Source: Actinomyces sp. oral taxon 170 str. F0386
Lineage (GTDB): Bacteria > Actinomycetota > Actinomycetes > Actinomycetales > Actinomycetaceae
Length of the DNA: 64,000 nt
Assembly (NCBI RefSeq): GCF_000195595.1
Contig: NZ_GL882572.1
Location: 1-64,000 of the forward strand
Direction of reading: 5' to 3'
Part shown: positions 27,053 through 36,596 of the stretch, piece by piece
How the letters are laid out: each line of letters begins with the position of its first letter
How positions within the stretch are numbered: position 1 is the first letter of the stretch
The notes under the pieces: generated by a model
What the model saw: only the letters and a program-made list of their open reading frames with translations
What the model was told of the DNA's origin: nothing
Database searches by the model: none
Translations under genes and position numbers: made by a program

Positions 27053-28311
27053 GTCGTCTTAGCCCTCTCCTGGTTGAGTACCTCGGTCGCGAGCTGACCG
27101 CAGGCACCGTCGATGTCGCTGCCTCGAGTGTCTCGCACTGTCGTGGTGATTCCGGCACGCCGAAGCGTGTCGACGAACATATCCTGAACTGCAACCTCCG
27201 AGCAGGTCCAGATGGAGCCCGGGGTCGGGTTGAGCGGGATGGGGTTGACATGGGCCCACCCGGCGTCCCGGCGGTTGAGCTCGTCGGCGAGCAGCTGGGC
27301 GCGCCAGCTGTGGTCGTTCATGTCCTTGATGAGCGCGTACTCGATCGACACGCGCCGGCCGGTGGCCAGGAAGTAGTCGTGGGCGGCGTCGAGCAGCTCA
27401 CCGACCTTCCACCTGGAGTTGACGGGGATGAGCTCGTCGCGCAGCTCGTCGTCGGGGGCGTGCAGGGAGACGGCCAGGGTCACCGGCAGCCCCTCGCCGG
27501 CGAGCCGGCGGATGAGGGGAACCAGCCCCACCGTGGAGACGGTGATGCCGCGGGCCGACATGCCGAAGCCTTCCGGGGCCGGGTCGATGAGCCGGTGGAG
27601 GGCGCCGACGACGTTCCTGTAGTTGACCATCGGCTCACCCATCCCCATGAAGACCACGTTGGACAGGCGGGCCGGTCCCCCGGTCAGGTCGCCGGCTGCC
27701 GAGGTCTGGGCAGCGTGGCGCACCTGCTCGACGATCTCCGCGGTGGACAGGTTGCGGGTCAGCCCCATCTGACCGGTGGCGCAGAAGGGGCAGGCCATGC
27801 CGCAGCCGGCCTGGGAGGAGACGCACAGGGTGGTGCGGTCCTTGTAGCGCATGAGGACGCTCTCGACACGGACGCCGTCGTGCAGCTCCCACAGGTGCTT
27901 GATGGTGCGTCCGCCGTCCGCGCGCAGGGCGCGCACCGGGCTGATGAGCTCGGGCAGCAGCTCGGCGCACAGCTGCTCGCGCTGCGAGGCAGGCAGGTCG
28001 GTCATGTCCGCGCCGTCACGGGTGAGGTGCGTGAAGTAGTGGCGCGAGATCTGGTCGGCCCGGAAGGAGGGCAGGCCCGAGTCCTTGCAGGCGGCCTTGC
28101 GACCGGCCAGGTCGAGGTCGGCCAGGTGACGGGGGGCCTTGCCGCGTGCCGCCGGAACGGCGAAGGACAGCCGCGGTCTGGCGTCAGGGCTGGTGGCGCC
28201 CTCGGGCGGCTGGTCAGTGGGCATGACCTGGACCTGGCCGTCACTCGGCCGCCCGGTGATACTGACGGGCTGCGGGCGCCGGGGGCGGTGCTGTACTCGC
28301 GAAGGACTCAA
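27049..28311 (-). CDS. rlmN: Dual-specificity 23S rRNA/tRNA adenine-C2 methyltransferase RlmN
   Basis: Radical SAM enzyme methylating A2503 of 23S rRNA and A37 of some tRNAs. The iron-sulfur motif [14 protein letters not shown] is present, followed by [14 protein letters not shown] and the C-terminal catalytic cysteine region ([16 protein letters not shown]). From TTG 28311 the protein has 420 residues; this start has AGGAG 7 nt upstream. ATG 28224 would give 391 residues but has a weaker ribosome site. Placed between cdsA and the DivIVA-domain gene. Confidence 0.93.
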   Translation of the reverse strand: MSPSRVQHRPRRPQPVSITGRPSDGQVQVMPTDQPPEGATSPDARPRLSFAVPAARGKAPRHLADLDLAGRKAACKDSGLPSFRADQISRHYFTHLTRDGADMTDLPASQREQLCAELLPELISPVRALRADGGRTIKHLWELHDGVRVESVLMRYKDRTTLCVSSQAGCGMACPFCATGQMGLTRNLSTAEIVEQVRHAAQTSAAGDLTGGPARLSNVVFMGMGEPMVNYRNVVGALHRLIDPAPEGFGMSARGITVSTVGLVPLIRRLAGEGLPVTLAVSLHAPDDELRDELIPVNSRWKVGELLDAAHDYFLATGRRVSIEYALIKDMNDHSWRAQLLADELNRRDAGWAHVNPIPLNPTPGSIWTCSEVAVQDMFVDTLRRAGITTTVRDTRGSDIDGACGQLATEVLNQERAKTT

Positions 28312-28383
28312 GCTCGTGCTCCTCGTGTCCCGGGGCTGGGGAGGGCCGGGCTGGTCGATAGGGGTGGGTGCGGCATGCCGTCC

Positions 28384-29322
28384 CTATTTCACCAGGAGGG
28401 TGAAGGCATAGACAAGTGGAGCGGCCACGAGGATCGAGTCGAGCCGGTCCATGATTCCTCCGTGGCCGGGCAGGAGAGTGCCCATGTCCTTGAGCCCCAG
28501 GTCGCGCTTGAGCAGCGACTCCCCCAGGTCCCCCAGGGTGGAGACGATCACGGTGCAGGCGCCCAGCGCGGCTCCGGCCCACCAGGGGCCGCCGACGGCC
28601 CAGACGCAGCCGGCACCGGTGCCCACCGCCGCGAGCAGGGAGCCCATGAGTCCTTCCCAGGACTTCTTGGGAGAGACCGAGGGGGCCAGAGGATGACGCC
28701 CGAGCGTGATGCCTGCCAACCACCCGCCGGTGTCGTTGGCGGCAGCCAGGGCGATGAGCATCATGACTTTTCCCACTCCGTGATCCTGGACCAGGAGGAG
28801 GACGGCGAATCCGGCCAGGTAGGGCAGGTAGGTGGCGGCGAAGACCGAGGCGGCCGCGGCGCTGGAGCGCGAGCGACGGACCTCGTCGTGGGCCTCGGTG
28901 CGAGGGACGTCGTGACCGGCCTGCTCCAGGACGGTGCCGGTCTCCGCCTCGGCCTGGTCCATGAAGCTCCACAGGACGCAGGCGCCGGCGGTGGCCACGT
29001 AGGCCCCGAAGGCCGCCTCCGCCCCCAGCTCCCAGGCGCACACGGAGATACCCAGCGTCCCCAGCCACAGCGGTGCCAGCGGCAGACGGATGCTCTTGCG
29101 GGCGAAGGCCGCTGCCAGCTCCCACAACGCCCCGCAGACGGCCAGCACGACGACACCCACGAAGATGACCTTGTAGAAGGCCAGTGAGCCCAGGACCACA
29201 GCGATGAGCACAACCGCCACACCGATCGCGGCGGGCAGGTTACGACCTGCCCGGCCGGTGGCGGGCAGGGGGTCGTGGTTGCGCGTGGGGCGCGGGTTCA
29301 GCAGGGTCGTCACAGGGCTCAC
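28384..29322 (-). CDS. cdsA: Phosphatidate cytidylyltransferase
   Basis: 312-residue membrane enzyme making CDP-diacylglycerol, the entry point to phospholipids. About eight hydrophobic segments; the C-terminal CDS signature region is GDLGESLLKRDLGLKDMGTLLPGHGGIMDRLDSILVAAPLVY. The first ~30 residues are polar. Follows frr in the standard pyrH-frr-cdsA order. Confidence 0.93.
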   Translation of the reverse strand: MSPVTTLLNPRPTRNHDPLPATGRAGRNLPAAIGVAVVLIAVVLGSLAFYKVIFVGVVVLAVCGALWELAAAFARKSIRLPLAPLWLGTLGISVCAWELGAEAAFGAYVATAGACVLWSFMDQAEAETGTVLEQAGHDVPRTEAHDEVRRSRSSAAAASVFAATYLPYLAGFAVLLLVQDHGVGKVMMLIALAAANDTGGWLAGITLGRHPLAPSVSPKKSWEGLMGSLLAAVGTGAGCVWAVGGPWWAGAALGACTVIVSTLGDLGESLLKRDLGLKDMGTLLPGHGGIMDRLDSILVAAPLVYAFTLLVK

Positions 29323-29375
29323 AGAGGTCGGCGGGACATATGCAGGGGGCGCAGCGGCTCCCGGGATCGAGCGGG

Positions 29376-29933
29376 TCAGACCTCGAGGAGCTCGCTCTCC
29401 TTGGCGCTCAGGGCGGCGTCGACCTGCTCGACGAAGCGCTTGGTGAGGCCGTCGAGCTCATGCTCGGCTCGCTTGACGTCGTCCTCGCCGGCCTCGCCGT
29501 CCTTCTTGATGGCCTCGAGCTCCTTCTTGGCCTTGGCGCGGATGCCTCGCACCTGGACGCGGGAGTCCTCGGCCCGGGAGCGGGCGAGCTTGACGTAGTC
29601 CTTGCGGCGCTCCTCGGTCAGTGCCGGCAGGGTGACGCGGATGACGGTGCCGTCATCGGTGGGGTTGACGCCGAGGTCGGACTCGCGGATGGCGGTGACA
29701 ATGTCCTTCATGGCGGAGCGGTCGAAGGGACTGACCAGGACGGTGCGGGCCTCGGGGATCGTCAGGGAGGCGAGCTGCTGAAGCGGGGTGGGAGCGCCGT
29801 AGTAGTCCACGACGATCCCGTTGAACATCGAGGGGTTGGCGCGGCCGGTGCGGATGGTGGCGAGCTCGCTCTTGGCGGCCTGGAGGGCCTTGTCCATCTT
29901 GTCCTCGGCCTCGAGCATGACGTCGTCGATCAT
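29376..29933 (-). CDS. frr: Ribosome recycling factor
   Basis: 185 residues, the usual size. It splits post-termination ribosomes together with EF-G. Diagnostic sequences: IRTGRANPSMFNGIVVDYYGAPTPL, then SDLGVNPTDDGTVIRV and LTEERRKDYVKLARSRAEDSRVQVR. Start ATG 29933 is set by AAAGGAAG 4 nt upstream; the frame is open further upstream but without support. Confidence 0.97.
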   Translation of the reverse strand: MIDDVMLEAEDKMDKALQAAKSELATIRTGRANPSMFNGIVVDYYGAPTPLQQLASLTIPEARTVLVSPFDRSAMKDIVTAIRESDLGVNPTDDGTVIRVTLPALTEERRKDYVKLARSRAEDSRVQVRGIRAKAKKELEAIKKDGEAGEDDVKRAEHELDGLTKRFVEQVDAALSAKESELLEV

Positions 29934-30091
29934 GGTGCTTCCTTTGCTGGGCGGTCGTGGGTTCGTAGGATTGTGATCGGCCATCGTGGGGATGGCGAGG
30001 GGCTTGCGAAGGTGCGCCGGTCGTCTTCACGGTGGGCCGGGCACGGGGTCCGGGCGGAGTCGTCGTCGGCTTTGCGCAGACCGGAGCCGGA

Positions 30092-30844
30092 TCAGTTGCA
30101 GCTGACGAGTGTCCCGATTCTCTCACCCAGTAGGGCGCGGGTGATGTTTCCGGGCTCCCCCATGCCGAAGACGCGCATGGTCAGTCCGTTGTCACGGCAC
30201 AGGGCGAAGGCGGAGGCGTCGACCACCTGGAGACCGTCTGCCAGGGCCCGCTCGTAGGTGAGATGGTCGAGGCGCTGGGCGTCGGGGTTCTTACGAGGGT
30301 CGGCGGTATAGACGCCGTCAACGCCGTTCTTGCCCACGAGCAGCTCGTCACAGTGAGTCTCCAGAGCCCGCTGTGCCGAGACCGTGTCGGTGGAGAAGTA
30401 GGGCAGACCGGCACCGGCACCGAAGACGACGACCCTGTTCTTCTCCATGTGGCGAATGGCGCGCAGAGGGATGTAGGACTCTGCGACCTGCCCCATGGCG
30501 ATGGCCGTCTGAACGCGGGCGGGTACACCCGACTTCTCGATGAAGTCCTGGAGGGCCAGGGCGTTCATGACGGTTCCCAGCATGCCCATGTAGTCGGCGC
30601 GGGCGCGGTCCATGCCTCGCGAGGACAGCTCGGCGCCACGGAAGAAGTTCCCGCCTCCGACGACGACGGAGACCTGAACTCCTGCACGGACGGCATCGGC
30701 GATCTGACGGGCGGCGTCGGAGACGACGTCGGGATCCAGGCCTATCGATCCTCCGCCGAAGACCTCACCGGAGAGCTTGAGCAGAACGCGTCTGGGGTGC
30801 GTGCCGTGGGCGACGCGGTCGTCACGAGCCGGTTCCTGACTCAT
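30092..30844 (-). CDS. pyrH: Uridylate kinase
   Basis: 250 residues. UMP kinase of the amino-acid-kinase fold, supplying UDP for nucleic acids and cell-wall precursors. [14 protein letters not shown] and [13 protein letters not shown] are diagnostic; [21 protein letters not shown] is near the UMP site. Start ATG 30844 follows AGGAG by about 9 nt. Lies between tsf and frr, as in most bacteria. Confidence 0.96.
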   Translation of the reverse strand: MSQEPARDDRVAHGTHPRRVLLKLSGEVFGGGSIGLDPDVVSDAARQIADAVRAGVQVSVVVGGGNFFRGAELSSRGMDRARADYMGMLGTVMNALALQDFIEKSGVPARVQTAIAMGQVAESYIPLRAIRHMEKNRVVVFGAGAGLPYFSTDTVSAQRALETHCDELLVGKNGVDGVYTADPRKNPDAQRLDHLTYERALADGLQVVDASAFALCRDNGLTMRVFGMGEPGNITRALLGERIGTLVSCN

Positions 30845-31041
30845 TGCGTGATGTCTCCTGGGTTCGGTGGGCGGGCTCCGCACAGCCTACCCCGTCCACG
30901 ACGGCGCCGGGCCACGATGACCATCACCCCGGATGGTCAGACACGCCATGGGACGAGGACCACGCTGGGACATCCTTCTTGAGGACGTGCTCCTCGGGCG
31001 CGGACGTTGATGGATGTATCGATGAGTGAGGGACGACGAGA

Positions 31042-31082
31042 CGGGGCGGGGCCACGAGCTCGATGCTCGTGGCCCCGCCCCG
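31042..31082 (-). terminator. Strong hairpin terminator after tsf
   Basis: A perfect 17-bp stem, 31042-31058 with 31066-31082, around a 7-nt loop, followed on the minus strand by a pyrimidine-rich run (TCTCGTCGTCCCTC). It lies 57 bp beyond the tsf stop and about 200 bp before pyrH, separating the rpsB-tsf and pyrH-frr units. Confidence 0.8.
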
Positions 31083-31138
31083 GTTGTCTGCAGGCGGCCG
31101 ATGATCCCGCCTGCCCGGCAAGCCTTGCAGCAGGTGAC

Positions 31139-31978
31139 TCAGGCGCCGACGCGGAAGCGGACGAAGCCGGTCAGCTCACCGCCGGTGGCCTCGACGACCT
31201 TGCCGACCGTGGTCTTGGGGTCCTTGGCGAAGGCCTGGTCGACCAGGACGTTCTCCTTGAAGAAACCGCTGAGGCGACCCTCGACGATCTTGGGAATGGC
31301 CTTCTCGGGCTTGCCCTCGGCGCGGGTGGTCTCCTCGGCGATGGCGCGCTCCTTGTCCACGACCTCGGCCGGGACGTCCTCGCGGGTGGCGTAGTCCGGG
31401 GAGTAGGCGGCGATGTGCATGGCGACGTCGTGGGCCACCTCGGCGGCCTTGGCGTCGGTGCCTACCAGGACGCCGACCTGGGCGGGCAGGTCGGGGTTGG
31501 TGCGGTGCAGGTAGAGCTCGATGTTGTCGGCCTCGATGCGGCCGACGCGACGCACGACGATCTTCTCGCCGATGACGGCCTGCATGCCGTCGGTGAGGTC
31601 CTTGACGGTGGAGCCGTCGACCTCGACCTCGGCCAGGGCCTCGGCGTCGGTGGCGCCGGAGGCGAGGGCGGCGGTGAGGACCTGCTCGGCATAGTCGAGG
31701 AACTTCTGGTTCTTGGCCACGAAGTCGGTCTCGGCGTTGATCTCGACGAGGACGCCGACTTGGCCGTTGCCGGAGTCGACGACCTTGGCGGCGATGAGGC
31801 CGGCCGAGGCGGCGCGGCCCTCACGCTTGGCGATGCCCTTGAGGCCCTTGACGCGGATGATCTCGATGGCCTTCTCGGCGTCGCCCTCGGCCTCGTCGAG
31901 GGCCTTCTTGACGTCGAGCATGCCGGCGCCGGTCTTCTCGCGCAGCGCCTTGATGTCAGCAGTGGTGTAGTTCGCCAT
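31139..31978 (-). CDS. tsf: Elongation factor Ts
   Basis: 279 residues. Nucleotide exchange factor for EF-Tu. N-terminal UBA-like domain (YTTADIKALREKTGAGMLDVKKALDEAEGD), then the core with VEINAETDFVAKN, and LPAQVGVLVG. Start ATG 31978 has AGGAG upstream. Downstream of rpsB with an intercistronic hairpin. Confidence 0.97.
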   Translation of the reverse strand: MANYTTADIKALREKTGAGMLDVKKALDEAEGDAEKAIEIIRVKGLKGIAKREGRAASAGLIAAKVVDSGNGQVGVLVEINAETDFVAKNQKFLDYAEQVLTAALASGATDAEALAEVEVDGSTVKDLTDGMQAVIGEKIVVRRVGRIEADNIELYLHRTNPDLPAQVGVLVGTDAKAAEVAHDVAMHIAAYSPDYATREDVPAEVVDKERAIAEETTRAEGKPEKAIPKIVEGRLSGFFKENVLVDQAFAKDPKTTVGKVVEATGGELTGFVRFRVGA

Positions 31979-32034
31979 GAATGTCTCCTGGTCAGTCAGT
32001 GACTAATAGACGTGTAAGAGGACGTGTGAAAGGT

Positions 32035-32065
32035 GTTCACAGCGCGGAGACGCCGCGCTGTGAAC
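32035..32065 (-). terminator. Intercistronic hairpin between rpsB and tsf
   Basis: GTTCACAGCGCGG (32035-32047) and CCGCGCTGTGAAC (32053-32065) form a perfect 13-bp stem with a 5-nt loop, followed on the minus strand by ACCTTTCACACG. It may cause partial termination or set relative rpsB and tsf mRNA levels. Confidence 0.6.
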
Positions 32066-32084
32066 AAGGAGCGTGAGCGTGGGC

Positions 32085-32927
32085 TCAGGCCTGCTCTGCG
32101 GCAGGAGCCTCGGCAGCGGCCTCGGCGGTCGGCGCGTCGGCCTCGGCCCCGGCGAGGAGCTGCGCCTCCCACTCGGGCAGGGGCTCGGCGTCGGCGGGGG
32201 CGACCTCGGCCTCCTCACCGGTGCGGGCGCGGCCGCCGGAGCGGGCCAGCAGGCCCTCGGCAGTGGCGTCGGCGACGACACGGGTGAGCAGGGTGACGGC
32301 GCGGATGGCGTCGTCGTTGCCGGGGATACCGTAGGTGGCCTCGTCCGGATCACAGTTGGTATCCAGGATGGCGATGACCGGGATCCCGAGCTTCTGGGCC
32401 TCGGAGATGGCCAGGTGCTCCTTCTTGGTGTCCACGACCCACACGGCGGCGGGGAGCTTGCTCATGTCGCGGATACCGCCCAGGGTGCGCTGGAGCTTGT
32501 CCTTCTCGCGGCGCATCATGAGCAGCTCCTTCTTGGTGCGGCCGGAGCCGGCCACGTCGTCGAAGTCGATCTGCTCGAGCTCCTTCATGCGGTCCAGACG
32601 GGCGCGCACGGTGGAGAAGTTGGTGAGCATGCCGCCCAGCCAGCGCTGGTTGACGTAGGGCATGCCGACGCGCTGGGCCTGCTCGGCCACGGCGGCCTGG
32701 GCCTGCTTCTTGGTCCCGACGAACAGGATGTTGCCGCCGCGAGCGACGATCTCCTTGACAAAGTCGTAGGCGGTGTTGATGCCCTCGATGGACTGCTGGA
32801 GGTCGATGATGTAGATGCCGTTGCGCTCGGTGAGGATGAAGCGCTTCATCTTGGGGTTCCAGCGACGGGTCTGGTGCCCGAAGTGGACACCGCTATCAAG
32901 GAGCTGGCGCATGGTGACGACGGCCAT
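32085..32927 (-). CDS. rpsB: 30S ribosomal protein S2
   Basis: 280 residues. Typical S2 sequence: [26 protein letters not shown], then FVGTKKQAQ and [13 protein letters not shown], and [25 protein letters not shown]. The final ~40 residues are an Ala/Glu-rich extension. Transcribed with tsf; a long structured leader lies upstream. Confidence 0.97.
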   Translation of the reverse strand: MAVVTMRQLLDSGVHFGHQTRRWNPKMKRFILTERNGIYIIDLQQSIEGINTAYDFVKEIVARGGNILFVGTKKQAQAAVAEQAQRVGMPYVNQRWLGGMLTNFSTVRARLDRMKELEQIDFDDVAGSGRTKKELLMMRREKDKLQRTLGGIRDMSKLPAAVWVVDTKKEHLAISEAQKLGIPVIAILDTNCDPDEATYGIPGNDDAIRAVTLLTRVVADATAEGLLARSGGRARTGEEAEVAPADAEPLPEWEAQLLAGAEADAPTAEAAAEAPAAEQA

Positions 32928-33428
32928 GACGGTCCTTCCGTGTGTGCCGAGAGGTTGCTCGACGCACGATCATTCGGGGGACGGCCAAGCGGCGCGCTCG
33001 GACGCGTCCCGGAGGTTCTTTCTCTGGGTTGTTCCCCTGTGGCTCCGCGCGCTTGAGAGCGCGCACTGAGCCGGTGACCGGCGAGAACGCCGATGCGGAT
33101 GGGGCCTGGTGCCTGCGACGCACAGCCACCCGATCACCGTGACGAACCACGATGATCGGGACCGCGACCGTGTCGCCCGGAGGGACGTCCCGAGATGCTC
33201 GGGTGCAGGCACGCGAAGTCAGCATTCCGGGCCCGTCTCCCGCTGACGCCGGAGCGATCCGCAGAATGCTGCGGAGGCGAGGTTACCACAGGGCTGAGCC
33301 TGCTGCCGAGGTCGATTCGGCGGCATTCAGAGTCATTCCGGTCACCACAGTCCGGCTTCCGAGAGCGTTTTCCACAGGGCCGACGACGACCCCAGCAACC
33401 GGGACCGGTCGGCGCGCACCCTGAGGGC
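32928..33428 (-). promoter_or_regulatory. Intergenic region with rpsB leader (divergent from the M23 gene)
   Basis: Five hundred bases without a credible gene. Reading the minus strand, a -10-like TAACCT is at 33280-33285. It is followed by a 6-bp hairpin, CCGCAG-4-CTGCGG (33259-33274), near the expected transcript start, and a 7-bp hairpin, GCGCGCT-4-AGCGCGC (33047-33064). This gives a possible leader of about 340 nt before rpsB. Ribosomal protein S2 is known in some bacteria to repress its own mRNA through the leader; that is only suggested here. Confidence 0.4.
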
Positions 33429-34277
33429 ATGAACCGGGCACGCAAGGAACACCGCACAGGACCTCCAGGGCAGCATCGCACAGGCCGTGGCACATCACCT
33501 GGAGCACTGCACCGCACACCCCATCGTCTCATCACGCTCGCGACGGCCCTGCTCACCTGCGGGTCGATGGCCGCTCTGCCGCCGCCCTCGCTCTCATCGG
33601 TGAGTCCACCCGCGACTACGGCCGAGGCCCCGGTCGCGGGCTTAAGCTCCGGCCTCATCCCATCGCCACCCTCCGCGCAGGCTGTGGAACTACAGGATCC
33701 CGCGTTTCCCGAGCTCAGGACAGAGGCGGCTGAAGCTACGGTCTCACTCTTTACAGACGCCAGTCTCATCACCCGATTCGTCGAAGAGACCGAGGCCGGC
33801 ACCGAGGCGGGCCCTCAGGAGGGTCTGGGACAGCCCCCGGAGCCCCGGCGTCCGCATGGGCGCTACCAGTGGCCAACCGGTGCGCCGGCCACCGTGGTGG
33901 AGGGCTTCGACCCGCCGGCCGTCGCGTGGGGGCGCGGGCACCGCGGCGTGGACCTGGCTGCCGCAGAGGGCACGCAGATCCGCAGCGCCGCCGCGGGGAC
34001 GGTCGCATTCGCCGGCATGGTGGCCGGGCGTCCGGTGGTCTCCATCGACCACACCGACGGGATCCGCACCACCTATGAGCCAGTAGAACCGACTGTCGGA
34101 GCGGGTGACACGGTGGATGTCGGGCAGGTCATCGGCACCTTGCTGCCCGGGCACCGTTCGGACGGGGTCTGCGCCCTGCACTGGGGCGCTCGCACCGGCC
34201 CTAAGACGTACATCAACCCGCTGCGCCTGCTGCAACCGGCTGTCATCCGCCTCAAGCCGGTCCGGTGGGATCGATGA
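33429..34277 (+). CDS. Secreted M23-type (LytM-like) protein
   Basis: 282 residues with an N-terminal hydrophobic export segment (LITLATALLTCGSMAAL) after a basic start. Residues about 150-270 are an M23 peptidase fold: GRGHRGVDLAAAEGTQIRSAAAGTVAFAG provides His and Asp zinc ligands, VSIDHTDGIRTTYEPV follows. The terminal motif reads VCALHWGAR, in which the first histidine of the usual HxH is Ala. Relatives upstream of rpsB in other actinobacteria also end in LHWG. It may bind or cut peptidoglycan cross-links, but loss of that histidine leaves catalysis uncertain. Divergent from rpsB. Confidence 0.8.
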   Translation: MNRARKEHRTGPPGQHRTGRGTSPGALHRTPHRLITLATALLTCGSMAALPPPSLSSVSPPATTAEAPVAGLSSGLIPSPPSAQAVELQDPAFPELRTEAAEATVSLFTDASLITRFVEETEAGTEAGPQEGLGQPPEPRRPHGRYQWPTGAPATVVEGFDPPAVAWGRGHRGVDLAAAEGTQIRSAAAGTVAFAGMVAGRPVVSIDHTDGIRTTYEPVEPTVGAGDTVDVGQVIGTLLPGHRSDGVCALHWGARTGPKTYINPLRLLQPAVIRLKPVRWDR

Positions 34278-34385
34278 TCGGCACTTGATCTCGCAAATGT
34301 TCCTTCCGATGATGGGAGGCCGTGGAGAGTGGTGAGCTTTCGAGCACAACCCCTTCAAAGGCATCTTGTTGAGAGAGGTGGAGAC

Positions 34386-35501
34386 ATGAGGCCCTCCGAG
34401 TCCCTCCAGCACTGGTTCGAGTCCTCCCTGCGGCCCAGGCTGGAGAGGATGGCCGCGAAGCGACGCCCAGACCTGCCGGCCCCGCAGGTGCTCATCATCG
34501 CCCCGGGGGTGAGGCTCTCCTTCGGTGAGGTCGACCGGCCTTTTCATACCGCGAGCGCGGGAAAACCCTTCGTGGCGGTCGCGGCGGCACGCCTGGCCCA
34601 GCAGGGACTGCTGTCCCTGGATGCGCCGATCGGCGAGCTCGCCCCGGGCATCGATCTGTCCCCGCTACCCGCCGCTCCCGGCGTCATTCTGTCCCGGGAC
34701 CTGACCCTGAGTCACCTGCTCAGCCACCGCTCAGGACTACCCGACCCGGTACAGCCTCCGCGCGGACACTCCACCGAGTGCTCGCTGGACCGCCTCATGC
34801 GCCGACCCGACCGCCACTGGGGCCTGGCCGAGGTGGTAGCGCAGTGCGCGGGGCTGCCGCCTCAGGGCCGGCCCGGTGAGCGCTTCGCCTACGGGGACGC
34901 CAACTACGCCCTGGCTCAGTGCGTGCTCCAGGAGGTCACCGGCCTGTCCGCCCACGAGGTGCTGCGCACCCAGGTGTTCCAGCCCGCGGGGATGACGCAC
35001 ACGGGTCAGCCGCACTCCACGGCCACCGATGAGGAGCTGGCAGGTCTGAAGATCGCTCCGGTCTGGCTCACAGGTCTGAAGATCGCTCCGGTCTGGGTCA
35101 AGGGTGCGGAGATCAGCCATGCCAGGGCGCTGTCCGTCGGGTCCGCTGACGGCGGCGCGGTGACAACCCTGGAGGACATGGTGCGGTTCCAGCAGGCCCT
35201 GCGTGAGGGAGACCTGCTCGACCGGGATCTGCTGGCGCGCCTGGCCCGGCCCCGCTCCCGCCTGCGCGCGGGCCTCCACTACGGGACGGGCCTGGCCACG
35301 ATCCGCTTCAGCGAGTTCTTGCCCCTGGTCCTGCGGAACCTGCCCGAGCCGGTGGGAGGCCTGGGCCTGTGGGCGGTACACAGCTTCTTCTACCCGCGCC
35401 AACGCGCCCACGTCGTCATGAACCTCCACAGCACTGCGCAGATGCAGCGCAGCTTCGCGCTGCACATCGCGATCGCCCGCCGCCTGGCCCGCCTGTCCTA
35501 A
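34386..35501 (+). CDS. Serine hydrolase, beta-lactamase/PBP4* fold
   Basis: 371 residues without signal peptide, so probably cytoplasmic. The S-x-x-K nucleophile motif is in HTASAGKPF and the expected YxN motif reads Y-G-D (RFAYGDANYALAQCVLQEVTG), with Asp instead of Asn. LTLSHLLSHRSGLPDP is another family block. A tandem 30-bp duplication gives two copies of GLKIAPVW. Such enzymes include esterases and D-amino-acid peptidases; the substrate is unknown. Start ATG 34386 is preceded by AGGTGGAG. Convergent with xerC. Confidence 0.75.
   Translation: MRPSESLQHWFESSLRPRLERMAAKRRPDLPAPQVLIIAPGVRLSFGEVDRPFHTASAGKPFVAVAAARLAQQGLLSLDAPIGELAPGIDLSPLPAAPGVILSRDLTLSHLLSHRSGLPDPVQPPRGHSTECSLDRLMRRPDRHWGLAEVVAQCAGLPPQGRPGERFAYGDANYALAQCVLQEVTGLSAHEVLRTQVFQPAGMTHTGQPHSTATDEELAGLKIAPVWLTGLKIAPVWVKGAEISHARALSVGSADGGAVTTLEDMVRFQQALREGDLLDRDLLARLARPRSRLRAGLHYGTGLATIRFSEFLPLVLRNLPEPVGGLGLWAVHSFFYPRQRAHVVMNLHSTAQMQRSFALHIAIARRLARLS
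35041..35100 (+). repeat. 30-bp tandem duplication inside the serine hydrolase gene
   Basis: 35041-35070 and 35071-35100 differ at one base and keep the frame, duplicating AGLKIAPVWL/TGLKIAPVWV. It looks like a recent slippage event in a surface loop. Confidence 0.9.
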
Positions 35502-35565
35502 GCGTGCTCCCCCACCGGCCGGCCCCTCGGTTCCTGCACGCCTTCGGGGTGCCCTTGGGGCCAGG

Positions 35566-35579
35566 CCCCGCGCGCGGGG
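35566..35579. terminator. Possible hairpin between serine hydrolase and xerC
   Basis: CCCCGCGCGCGGGG is a 14-base perfect palindrome in the 121-bp gap between convergent genes. With a 4-base loop only 5 bp pair, so it is weak evidence for a terminator. Confidence 0.3.
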
Positions 35580-35622
35580 TTCAACCACCACCATGTGGCG
35601 GACGAACTGATCGAGGCCCGCC

Positions 35623-36543
35623 TCAGGCCCGGGGGAAGGCCTGCTCGTAGACGCTGCGCAGGCGCTCGGCCGAGACATGGGTGTAGCGCTGGGTGGTGGC
35701 CAGCGAGGAGTGGCCGAGGAGCTCCTGGACGCTGCGCAGATCCGCTCCCCCGCTCAGCACGTGGGTGGCGGCGCTGTGGCGCAACCCGTGCGGGCCGAGG
35801 TCGGGAACCCCAGCGGCCGCACACAGGCGGTGGACGATATCGCGCGCCGCCCGGGGATCGATGCGTCGTCCTCTCGCCCCCAGGAAGAGTGCGGTTCCGG
35901 CGTCGGGGGCGCAGATCTCTTCGCGCCGGCTCAGCCAGCCCTCCAGGGCTCTGGCGGCAGGCAGTCCGTAGGGAACGGTGCGCTCCTTGCGCCCCTTACC
36001 CAGGACTCGCAGCGTGCGTTGGGAGTGGTCGAGATCGGTGACATCGAGGCCGACGAGCTCGGAGACTCGCACACCGGTTGCATAGAGTGTCTCGGCGATG
36101 GCCAGGTCTCGCACGGCCAGGATGTCCCCGTCCGCGGCGAGGTCCGCAGCGGTCTGCAGAAGCTGCGCGGCCTGCTGGGCCGTCAGGACCCCGGGGAGGC
36201 GGTTGTCGACGCGGGGAGCGCGCAGGCGCGCGGCGACGTCGGAGGTGAGAATCCCCTCCTCGAAGGCCCAGGCGGAGAAGGTCCTCACCGAGGCCGAGCG
36301 GCGGGCCAGGGTGGCGCGCGAGTGCCCGCTCGCAGCCAGTGCGGCGAGCCAGTCCCGCAGGTCCGCCAGGTCGAGGGTGGCCAGGGCCGCACCGATGGGC
36401 GCATCACCCTCACCGACGCCGAGGAAGCTCAAGAGATCGCAGATGTCGACGAGATAGGCCCGCGCAGTGTGCTGGGACAGGTCCCGCTGCAAGGAGAGGT
36501 ACCGGTGATAGGCGGCGAGCAGATCGGCGCGCGTCCTCGGCAT
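35623..36543 (-). CDS. xerC: Tyrosine recombinase XerC
   Basis: 306 residues. N-terminal SAM-like DNA-binding domain (YHRYLSLQRDLSQHTARAYLVDICDLLSFL), then the catalytic domain with Arg in YATGVRVSELVGLD, HGLRHSAATH (His-x-x-Arg), LGHSSLATTQRYTHV (His and nucleophile Tyr). XerC with XerD resolves chromosome dimers at dif. The position near dprA and rpsB is usual for the actinobacterial xerC, which distinguishes it from a phage integrase. No dif site was recognised. Confidence 0.92.
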   Translation of the reverse strand: MPRTRADLLAAYHRYLSLQRDLSQHTARAYLVDICDLLSFLGVGEGDAPIGAALATLDLADLRDWLAALAASGHSRATLARRSASVRTFSAWAFEEGILTSDVAARLRAPRVDNRLPGVLTAQQAAQLLQTAADLAADGDILAVRDLAIAETLYATGVRVSELVGLDVTDLDHSQRTLRVLGKGRKERTVPYGLPAARALEGWLSRREEICAPDAGTALFLGARGRRIDPRAARDIVHRLCAAAGVPDLGPHGLRHSAATHVLSGGADLRSVQELLGHSSLATTQRYTHVSAERLRSVYEQAFPRA

Positions 36544-36596
36544 GGCAGTCCCCTTTGATGACGGTTCTCGCAGGCGAATGAGATGGGTGAGACGAG

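Noticed and set aside
27250-29187. 645-codon open frame on the plus strand
   Set aside because: Antisense to rlmN and cdsA, whose proteins are clearly conserved. The translated frame is Gly/Val/Asp-rich with no family resemblance, a common artefact of high-GC codon bias.
35623-36543. Tyrosine recombinase as a phage or island integrase
   Set aside because: Length and chromosomal context match housekeeping XerC; no tRNA, attachment site or phage genes nearby.
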